This document shows positions 1 through 5,349 of a DNA stretch of 5,676 bases, one piece after another. The notes under the pieces were generated by a model that was given only the letters and a program-made list of their open reading frames with translations, had not been told where the DNA came from and searched no databases. This stretch comes from Candidatus Hydrogenedens terephthalaticus JGI OTU-1 (lineage in GTDB: Bacteria > Hydrogenedentota > Hydrogenedentia > Hydrogenedentales > Hydrogenedentaceae). The DNA lies in assembly GCA_000493945.1 (NCBI GenBank), contig AWNW01000083.1, forward strand, positions 1 to 5,676, in the 5' to 3' direction. Position numbers and translations under genes: made by a program. The first letter of the stretch is position 1. The number at the start of each line of letters is the position of its first letter.

Positions 1-245
1 AATTATATCATAGTTTTTTAAATATATAAAAGAATTTATAAAAATAGAAAATATTTTATCTTTTTGATTGGCTTCTTTATATTTTATTCTACATTATTTT
101 AAAAAATCCTTCTTTTTAATTAATTTTTTTTAAAATAATTTTTTTCGACAAAGTAAAATTACTTTTTTCTATCTTTTCTTTCTCTTTCTTAACTCGATAC
201 TATAATTTAATCGTATAGGAATTTCCTTTTTCCGTAATCCCTAAT
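1..245. other. AT-rich non-coding spacer
   Basis: No coding region is supported here: all three + frames meet stop codons within the first 27 bases and no long open frame follows on either strand. The stretch is almost entirely A and T, with runs of T and of T/C. A gene ending just left of the window cannot be excluded. The only structure I can support is the inverted repeat at 93-139, listed separately. Confidence 0.7.
93..145 (+). terminator. Possible AT-only hairpin followed by T-run
   Basis: A perfect 14-bp inverted repeat has arms at 93-106 (ATTATTTTAAAAAA) and 126-139, with a 19-base loop, and runs into seven T at 139-145. The layout resembles an intrinsic terminator on the + strand for a transcript entering from the left. 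The stem contains no G or C, so it would be weak, and chance is a real alternative in DNA this AT-rich. Confidence 0.3.
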
Positions 246-266
246 TCGTATCTCGTATCTTGTGGT
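246..266. repeat. 7-bp tandem repeat, TCGTATC type
   Basis: TCGTATC occurs twice in direct succession (246-252 and 253-259), followed by a weak third unit TTGTGGT. The same unit appears as TCGTATT twice at 2824-2837, and its complement forms the array at 410-437. This is a degenerate heptamer family found only between genes in this window. Confidence 0.6.
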
Positions 267-268
267 TT

Positions 269-308
269 TAATTGGTGAATTGGTCAATAGGTCAATAGGT
301 CAATTATT
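269..308. repeat. 8-bp tandem repeat array, GGTCAATA type
   Basis: Five units with a period of 8 run through this stretch: TAATTGGT, GAATTGGT, CAATAGGT (twice) and CAATTATT. Read on the other strand the core is AATTGACC, the same octamer family as the arrays just after both synthetase genes, so this copy lies in the opposite orientation. Confidence 0.75.
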
Positions 309-324
309 TTATCTTGTATTTAAT

Positions 325-359
325 ACTAACGACTATTTACTATCCACTAACGACTAATT
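325..359. repeat. 7-bp tandem repeat array, ACTAACG type
   Basis: Five units of period 7 start at 325, 332, 339, 346 and 353: ACTAACG, ACTATTT, ACTATCC, ACTAACG and ACTAATT. The 11-base word ACTAACGACTA therefore occurs twice, 21 bases (three units) apart. It is a second heptamer family, unlike the GATACGC one. It is followed by a T/C-rich tract up to about 405. Confidence 0.7.
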
Positions 360-409
360 TATTTTGAATCTATTCCCTGTATTTTTCTTTTTTTTCTTCT
401 TCTTCACGC

Positions 410-437
410 GATACTCGATACGCAATACGCGATACGA
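410..437. repeat. 7-bp tandem repeat array, GATACGC type
   Basis: Four units of period 7 are visible: GATACTC, GATACGC, AATACGC and GATACGA. The family is the reverse complement of the TCGTATC units at 246-259 and 2824-2837. The array ends nine bases before the -35 box of the promoter of the first synthetase gene. Confidence 0.75.
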
Positions 438-445
438 ATAATGAT

Positions 446-474
446 TTGACTTTTTTATAATTTATATATATACT
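446..474 (+). promoter_or_regulatory. Sigma-70-type promoter of the first acyl-CoA synthetase gene
   Basis: TTGACT at 446-451 and TATACT at 469-474 each match the sigma-70 consensus at five of six positions and are separated by 17 bases. Transcription would start near 481, leaving a leader of about 60 bases before the start codon at 544. The spacer is almost all A and T. Confidence 0.6.
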
Positions 475-481
475 TGGTGTT

Positions 482-514
482 AATAACTACTATTAATATT
501 AACTAATAGTTATT
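482..514 (+). promoter_or_regulatory. Inverted repeat in the leader, possible operator or hairpin
   Basis: Perfect 8-base arms AATAACTA (482-489) and TAGTTATT (507-514) flank a central 10-base palindrome TTAATATTAA (493-502) with almost the same centre. The site sits just after the predicted transcription start, where a repressor of a fatty-acid gene could bind, or where the RNA could fold. The all-AT centre makes chance possible, and no regulator family is recognised. Confidence 0.35.
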
Positions 515-528
515 TAATAAAGATCATG

Positions 529-535
529 AGGAGGG
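529..535 (+). promoter_or_regulatory. Ribosome binding site that fixes the start at 544
   Basis: AGGAGGG is a near-perfect Shine-Dalgarno sequence. AGGAGG ends nine bases before the ATG at 544. It lies inside the reading frame that an ATG at 526 would open, so the upstream ATG cannot use it. Confidence 0.85.
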
Positions 536-543
536 ATAATTCT

Positions 544-2718
544 ATGAAATTACAAACACTAAATGAAATGCTAAGAAACAGTGTCAATCTATACGGTGAT
601 AGAACTGCTTTTAAAGTAAAAAAAGAGGGAAAATTTACCCCAATTACTTATCAAGAATTTTATAAAAAGGTAGAAATTTTTGGTACAGGATTGCTTAGTA
701 TTGGAATAGAAAAATTCGACCATGTAGGACTGGTCAGTGATAATCGCTTTGAATGGATAATTGCCGATATGGCAATTATAGGCCTAAGAGCGGCAGATGT
801 CCCCTGCAGCGGAAGCAGTTCACCTCAAGATATCTATTTTAAACTCAACCACTCAGATTCTACTGCTGTCATCCTGGAAGGAGAAACGCAATTTTCCAAT
901 TTTTATAAAATCGCCAAAGACTTGCCAAAGATAAAAAACATCATCCTCTATGACAGAGTTAAGGTATTCTCTGAAAAAGAAGATACCCCGGAATGGGCTA
1001 TTCCCATTAATTTTGAAGAACACGAAGAAATAAGCAAAAAATTTAAATCTGAAATAGAATTATCCATGAAAAATAAAAATAAACATATCTTCTTATCATC
1101 TGAAGCTAAAAAATTCCTAGAAAAATATCTGGAAAGAAATTCAGAAAATCTCCTAAAAGAGACTTGCTCTAAAGATACAGCCGATTCCGTTAAAAACAGT
1201 CTTGCAAATAGAGCAGTGGTAATAGACGGACAATACAATAAAACTCATTCTCATAAAATTTATTCCTTTGAAAAAATAAATAAAATCGGTGAAGGTTTAT
1301 TAGCCCAGGGAAATGTTTCCTTTTCAGAGATAGCCGAAAGTGGCCAGCCTGATGACCTGACAACTATAATCTATACCTCAGGAACCACTTCTGATCCTAA
1401 AGGGGTTATGCTTACTAATTCTAATTTTATGCATAATGCCATAAACGCTCCCATAGCCATTACCATAAATAAAGATGATAATTTTTTATCAGTTCTTCCT
1501 TCCTGGCATGCCTATGAACGGATAGTAGAATATTGTGCTCTATGCGTAGGTGCCTCAACTGCCTATAGTAAACCTTTTAAACAGGTCCTTCTACCAGACC
1601 TTAAAACAGAAAAACCTACTGTTATGTGCAGTGTCCCCCGTATTTGGGAAAGTGTACACAAAGGTGTATTAGATAATGTTAAAAAAAGCAGTAACCTACA
1701 ACAACTCATCTTTAATTGGGCTATCAAAATAGGAGAAGAATATAAAGAAGCTGAAGGAATTCTTCATGGTACCTGGCCTTTGTTTGATCGTCCTGAGTAC
1801 ACTGCCGAAGAATTGACTCAAGCCAAAAGAACAGCCAAAAGATTGGGCTGGAAATATCGGCTAGCCGACAAGATAGTCTTTAAAAAGATTAGAAAATTAA
1901 CCGGTGGTAGGTTTAGATTTGCTATTAGTGGAGGAGGAGCACTTAATGAATCTATGGATAAATTTTTTAATGCCATCGGGTTAATTATCACCGAAGGTTA
2001 CGGATTAACTGAAACCTCTCCAATACTTGCTGGCAGAACTAAAAAGGATAATATTATGTTTACCGTAGGCCCTCCTATCCCAAAAGTAGAAATAAAGATT
2101 GTAAATAAAGATGATTATAATAAAGAATTACCTAATGGTAAAGTAGGCATTGTGCTGGTTAAAGGTCCTATGGTAATGAAGGGCTACTACAAAAACGAAG
2201 AAAAAACCAGGGAAGTTATTAAAAATGGCTGGCTTAATACCGGAGATTTGGGCAAAAAGACTTATAACGGAAAATACCTTAAAATTATGGGCAGAATAAA
2301 AGACACCATAGTCTTAGGGGGAGGAGAGAATATTGAACCTCTACCCCTGGAAGATAAATTAAAAGAAAGCAACTATATAAATATGGTTATTATAGTAGGG
2401 CAAGATAAATCTCGTCTAGGAGCACTAATTATTCCTGACTTTGAGTCTCTAAAAAGTTATGCTAATAAAGAAGGCATTAAATACAAAGATACTAATGAAT
2501 TAATCAATAACTCCAAAATAATATCTTTGTATCAAGGGGAACAAAAAAGGCTAATCTCCAAAGAACACGGATTTATGCCTTATGAAACAGTAATGGGAAT
2601 AGCTTTACTACTTCATGAATTTACTGTAGAAGCCGGAGAAATGACTGAAACCTTAAAGATGAAGAGATTTGAGATACATAAGAAATATAAAGAAGAGATA
2701 GACAGGATATGTGGATAA
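544..2718 (+). CDS. Long-chain acyl-CoA synthetase (AMP-forming), copy 1
   Basis: This 724-residue enzyme would activate a fatty acid to acyl-CoA through an acyl-AMP intermediate, in the cytoplasm or at the membrane face; no signal peptide or clear membrane segment is visible. ANL-superfamily motifs occur in order: P-loop YTSGTTSDPKG (277-287), LPSWHAYER (318-326 region), ISGGGAL (461-467), EGYGLTET (484-491), NTGDLG (565-570) with the ribose-binding Asp568, GRIKD (583-587), GGENIEP (593-599), and ETLKMKR near the C-terminus, where Lys705 is the likely catalytic lysine (inference). Order and wording fit the COG1022/FAA1-like long-chain group. It is longer than the usual 600-650 residues, with an extra Lys/Glu-rich stretch around 160-240. 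The start at 544 is chosen over an in-frame ATG at 526 because AGGAGG precedes it and the second copy begins at the same residue. Substrate chain length cannot be read from sequence. Confidence 0.93.
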   Translation: MKLQTLNEMLRNSVNLYGDRTAFKVKKEGKFTPITYQEFYKKVEIFGTGLLSIGIEKFDHVGLVSDNRFEWIIADMAIIGLRAADVPCSGSSSPQDIYFKLNHSDSTAVILEGETQFSNFYKIAKDLPKIKNIILYDRVKVFSEKEDTPEWAIPINFEEHEEISKKFKSEIELSMKNKNKHIFLSSEAKKFLEKYLERNSENLLKETCSKDTADSVKNSLANRAVVIDGQYNKTHSHKIYSFEKINKIGEGLLAQGNVSFSEIAESGQPDDLTTIIYTSGTTSDPKGVMLTNSNFMHNAINAPIAITINKDDNFLSVLPSWHAYERIVEYCALCVGASTAYSKPFKQVLLPDLKTEKPTVMCSVPRIWESVHKGVLDNVKKSSNLQQLIFNWAIKIGEEYKEAEGILHGTWPLFDRPEYTAEELTQAKRTAKRLGWKYRLADKIVFKKIRKLTGGRFRFAISGGGALNESMDKFFNAIGLIITEGYGLTETSPILAGRTKKDNIMFTVGPPIPKVEIKIVNKDDYNKELPNGKVGIVLVKGPMVMKGYYKNEEKTREVIKNGWLNTGDLGKKTYNGKYLKIMGRIKDTIVLGGGENIEPLPLEDKLKESNYINMVIIVGQDKSRLGALIIPDFESLKSYANKEGIKYKDTNELINNSKIISLYQGEQKRLISKEHGFMPYETVMGIALLLHEFTVEAGEMTETLKMKRFEIHKKYKEEIDRICG

Positions 2719-2719
2719 A

Positions 2720-2743
2720 TTAATTGGCCGATTCGCCAATTAA
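2720..2743 (+). terminator. Hairpin directly after the first synthetase gene
   Basis: TTAATTGGC (2720-2728) and GCCAATTAA (2735-2743) form a perfect 9-bp stem with a 6-base loop, starting two bases after the stop codon. No T-run follows, so it is a poor intrinsic terminator. It may instead stabilise the mRNA 3' end or simply result from the octamer repeats it is built from. Confidence 0.35.
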
Positions 2744-2803
2744 CCAATTGACCAATTAAATTAGTTAGCCAGTTAACCGGTTTGCCAGTTTGCCGGTTAA
2801 ATC
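2723..2803. repeat. 8-bp tandem repeat array after copy 1, ten units
   Basis: Ten degenerate octamers run in two phased blocks. Units start at 2723, 2731, 2739, 2747 and 2755 (for example ATTGGCCG, ATTAACCA, ATTGACCA), then, after a one-base shift, at 2764, 2772, 2780, 2788 and 2796 (for example GTTAGCCA, GTTTGCCA, GTTTGCCG). The core is RTTNRCCR. Each block ends in an ATTAAATT or GTTAAATC type unit. The array starts four bases after the stop codon, exactly as at 5121. Confidence 0.8.
2773..2800 (+). repeat. Inverted repeat inside the octamer array
   Basis: TTAACCGG (2773-2780) and CCGGTTAA (2793-2800) are perfect 8-base arms around a 12-base loop. It could form a second hairpin in the mRNA between the two genes. 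There is no T-run, so termination is doubtful. Confidence 0.45.
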
Positions 2804-2941
2804 AGATAATATTAAATAGTAATTCGTATTTCGTATTGCGGGAAGAGAATCAGTTAAACTAATTATATTACAAATAAGATCTTAATCATTTTGTAAATTA
2901 TAAAAATTAAATATTTAAATTATAATTAGGGGGATAAAATT
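2804..2941. other. Rest of the gap between the two synthetase genes
   Basis: It is AT-rich and non-coding. It holds two adjacent TCGTATT heptamers (2824-2837), the same family as at 246-259. TATATT at 2864-2869 could be a -10 box, but no -35 box lies at a proper distance; TATAAT at 2921-2926 is too close to the ribosome binding site. No convincing promoter is visible, so copy 2 either has a weak one of its own or is read through from copy 1. Confidence 0.5.
2928..2933 (+). promoter_or_regulatory. Ribosome binding site of copy 2
   Basis: AGGGGG ends eight bases before the ATG at 2942. It is purine-rich and well placed, but less canonical than the AGGAGG of copy 1. Confidence 0.7.
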
Positions 2942-5116
2942 ATGTCTTTGCAAACACTGAATGAAATGTTAAAAAACAGTGTTAATTTATATGGAGAAAG
3001 AATCGCCTTCAAAGTAAAAAAAGACGAAAAATTTGAGCCGGTCACTTACAAAGAATTTTATAATAAAGTAGAAATATTTGGAACAGGGCTACATAGTATC
3101 GGAGTAAAAAAATTCGACCATGTTGGTCTGGTAAGTGAAAATCGTTTTGAATGGATTATATCTAATTTGGCAATTATCGGTTTACGTGCTGTTGATGTCC
3201 CATGCAGTGGAGCCAGCTCACTTCACGACATCCGCTTTAAACTTGATCATTCAGACTCTATAGCTGCTATCCTGGAAGAAGAAAAACAGTTTGCAGAATT
3301 TTATAGTATTGCCAGTGATCTTCCTAAAATAAAAAATATTATCTTAATAGACAAAATCAAACTGTTTTCAAATGAAGAAGATGCTCCGGAATGGACTAAC
3401 CCGATTCAATTTAAAGAGGGAGAAAAAATAAGCAAAAAATTCCTTGCTGCCATCCATTATATGATAAGAAATCAACGCAAAGTATTTTTCCTATCAGAAA
3501 AAGCTAAAACCTTTTTAAAAAAATATTTAGAGGATAATATTAATGAGATTATAGAATTTACAAAATCTAAAGATGATGCAGATTTCATCCAAAACAGCTT
3601 ATTAAAAAGAACTGTAGTTATAGAAAAAAATTATAATGAAATACATTCTCCTGCAATCTTTTCTTTTAATAAAATAAACCAAATCGGTGAGGATTTATTG
3701 GCTAAAGGAGATACCAGGTTTTTAGAAATATCTAAAACTGCCCTACCAGAAGAACTGGTTACTATAATTTATACCTCAGGAACTACCGCTGATCCCAAAG
3801 GGGTTATGCTTACTAATTCTAATTTTATGCATCAAATAAGAGTCACTCCTCCAGCACAAGAACTGAATCAAGAAGACGGGTGGTTATCAGTTTTGCCCTC
3901 CTGGCATATTCTTGAACGAACAGCGGAATATCTCGTTCTTTCTACAGGCGCTTTGACTGCATATAGTAAACCTTTCAAACAAGTTCTTTTGCCGGATTTA
4001 ATTACCATAAAACCAACCGTTATTGTCAGTGTTCCCCGAATATGGGAAAGCGTTTATAAAGGAATTATAGATAATGTAAAAAAAGGAAGTAATATTCAGA
4101 AAGCTATATTTAATTGGGCTATTAGTATGGGAGAAAAATATAAAAAGGCAGAAGGGATTTTGAATAATACTATACCCTTATTTAATCGAGCTGAATATAC
4201 TCCTGAAGAATTAGAGCAGGCCAGAAGAACGGTTAAAAGATTAGGTTGGAAATATAGGCTTGCCGATAAGATAGTCTTTAAAAAAATTAGAAAGATAATC
4301 GGGGGAGAATTAAGATTTGCCATTAGTGGTGGAGGAGCGCTTCTTGAAAATGTAGATATATTCTTTGCTACAGTTGGAATTATAGTCTGTGAGGGATATG
4401 GCTTGACTGAAACTGCTCCAAGTTTAACTGCAAGAAATTCTAAAAATTGGGCTTTATCTACAATAGGCACAGCTCTTCCAGAAGTTGAAATAAAGATTGT
4501 GGATAAAGATAATCTTGAAAAGGAATTACCAAATGGCGAAGTAGGTATTCTGCTGGTTAAAGGTCCTATGGTAATGAAAGGCTATTACAAAAATGAGGAA
4601 AAGACTAAAGAAGTGATTAAAGATGGTTGGTTTAATACCGGAGATTTGGGTAAAAAAACTTATAATGGAAAATATCTCCAACTAGTAGGAAGAATAAAAG
4701 ACACCATTGTCTTAAGAGGGGGAGAGAATATTGAACCTCATCCTTTAGAAGATAGATTAAAAGAAAGCGATTATATTAATATGATAATTGTGGTCGGCCA
4801 GGACAAGTCCCGTCTAGGTATATTAATTGTCCCTGATTTTGATGTTTTGGCAGTATATGCGGAAAAAGGAAAGATTCAATATAAAAATAATGAAGAATTA
4901 ATAAAAAAACCTGAAATCATTGCTTTGTTTCAGAGAGAACAAAAAAGGCTAATCTCTAAAGAACACGGATTTAAATCTTATGAAACAGTTATGGGGATAT
5001 GTTTGCTTCCCAATGAATTTACCATAGAAGCCGGAGAGATGACTGAAACCTTGAAGATGAAGAGATTTGAAATACACAAGAAATATAAAGAAGAGATAGA
5101 TAGGATTTGTGGATAA
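2942..5116 (+). CDS. Long-chain acyl-CoA synthetase (AMP-forming), copy 2
   Basis: This tandem paralogue of the preceding gene is also 724 residues and aligns end to end without gaps. It should catalyse the same ATP-dependent fatty-acid activation. All core motifs are kept: YTSGTTADPKG (277-287), LPSWHILER (318-326 region), ISGGGAL (461-467), EGYGLTET (484-491), NTGDLG (565-570), GRIKD (583-587), GGENIEP (593-599) and ETLKMKR at the C-terminus. By count, 78 of the first 100 residues and all of the last 29 match copy 1, but only 39 of 80 match in the insert at 161-240. Residues around 296-335 and 468-512, close to the motifs that normally line the acyl pocket, also differ markedly. Different substrate preference is therefore plausible (inference). 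It follows copy 1 by 223 bases with no clear promoter, so co-transcription is possible. Confidence 0.93.
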   Translation: MSLQTLNEMLKNSVNLYGERIAFKVKKDEKFEPVTYKEFYNKVEIFGTGLHSIGVKKFDHVGLVSENRFEWIISNLAIIGLRAVDVPCSGASSLHDIRFKLDHSDSIAAILEEEKQFAEFYSIASDLPKIKNIILIDKIKLFSNEEDAPEWTNPIQFKEGEKISKKFLAAIHYMIRNQRKVFFLSEKAKTFLKKYLEDNINEIIEFTKSKDDADFIQNSLLKRTVVIEKNYNEIHSPAIFSFNKINQIGEDLLAKGDTRFLEISKTALPEELVTIIYTSGTTADPKGVMLTNSNFMHQIRVTPPAQELNQEDGWLSVLPSWHILERTAEYLVLSTGALTAYSKPFKQVLLPDLITIKPTVIVSVPRIWESVYKGIIDNVKKGSNIQKAIFNWAISMGEKYKKAEGILNNTIPLFNRAEYTPEELEQARRTVKRLGWKYRLADKIVFKKIRKIIGGELRFAISGGGALLENVDIFFATVGIIVCEGYGLTETAPSLTARNSKNWALSTIGTALPEVEIKIVDKDNLEKELPNGEVGILLVKGPMVMKGYYKNEEKTKEVIKDGWFNTGDLGKKTYNGKYLQLVGRIKDTIVLRGGENIEPHPLEDRLKESDYINMIIVVGQDKSRLGILIVPDFDVLAVYAEKGKIQYKNNEELIKKPEIIALFQREQKRLISKEHGFKSYETVMGICLLPNEFTIEAGEMTETLKMKRFEIHKKYKEEIDRICG

Positions 5117-5120
5117 AATA

Positions 5121-5160
5121 ATTGACCAATTTGCCAATTGACCGATTGACCGATTAAAAC
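5121..5160. repeat. 8-bp tandem repeat array after copy 2
   Basis: Five octamers run without interruption: ATTGACCA, ATTTGCCA, ATTGACCG (twice) and ATTAAAAC. It belongs to the same family and orientation as the array after copy 1, and likewise begins four bases after the stop codon. It ends in an ATTAAA-type unit, like the first block of that array. Confidence 0.8.
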
Positions 5161-5186
5161 ACAAAATGCAAGATGAATTAATTGTC

Positions 5187-5302
5187 GAGTAGATGAGCTT
5201 CTCTAAACTTTAGGAACAAGTTTGTATTCCCTGTTTGCTTCCCGTTTCCTAAATGGAAGTGTCACAATATCTGTTCCCTGGCAAATTGAAAGCTCACCCC
5301 TC
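5187..5302 (-). ncRNA. Group II intron domain VI with bulged branch-point A
   Basis: On the - strand GAG (5302-5300) pairs with CTC (5189-5187), GGG (5299-5297) with UCU (5193-5191, two of them G-U pairs), and UGAGCUU (5296-5290) with AAGCUCA (5200-5194). Only A5190 is unpaired on the 3' arm. It lies 7 bases from the intron end at 5184, the canonical place for the branch-point adenosine. Between the arms lie about 90 bases instead of a short loop. They include an inverted repeat, TTTAGGAA at 5209-5216 and its complement at 5246-5253. Confidence 0.7.
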
Positions 5303-5305
5303 ACA

Positions 5306-5338
5306 GAACCGTGCTTGCACTATTAATGCACACGGCTC
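5306..5338 (-). ncRNA. Group II intron domain V (catalytic hairpin)
   Basis: The - strand starts GAGCCGUG and ends CACGGUUC, an 8-bp lower stem with the usual G-U pair and the AGC catalytic triad at 5337-5335. A two-base AG bulge (5315-5314) follows the upper stem UGCAU/GUGCA. The total is 33 bases against the usual 34, and the loop reads UAAUA rather than a GNRA tetraloop. The maturase stop codon lies 11 bases upstream. Confidence 0.85.
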
Positions 5339-5349
5339 TTCATATTATC

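Noticed and set aside
380..405. T/C-rich tract as a terminator
   Set aside because: No stem precedes the T-run on the + strand, so it is only a low-complexity tract.
269..437. CRISPR-like array
   Set aside because: The units are only 7-8 bases, contiguous and degenerate, with no unique spacers and no cas genes in the window.
446..461. TTGACT paired with the perfect TATAAT at 456-461
   Set aside because: The two boxes would be only four bases apart, far too close for sigma-70; TATACT at 469-474 gives the proper 17-base spacer.
948..1238. A 96-codon open frame antisense to copy 1
   Set aside because: It lies wholly within the well-supported synthetase gene on the other strand, has no ribosome binding site of note and its product resembles nothing recognisable.
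4096..4470. A 124-codon open frame antisense to copy 2
   Set aside because: It is a shadow of the conserved ISGGGAL to YGLTET coding region; its composition simply mirrors the sense gene.
4949..5164. A 71-codon frame antisense to the end of copy 2, with a peptide of repeating GQLANWSI type
   Set aside because: The repeating peptide is just the 8-bp array read as codons, and the rest is antisense to the synthetase C-terminus.
5291..5305. Truncation of the intron within domain VI
   Set aside because: I first read the intron as broken here, but the complementary 3' arm with a bulged A and an AC end was then found at 5184-5200.
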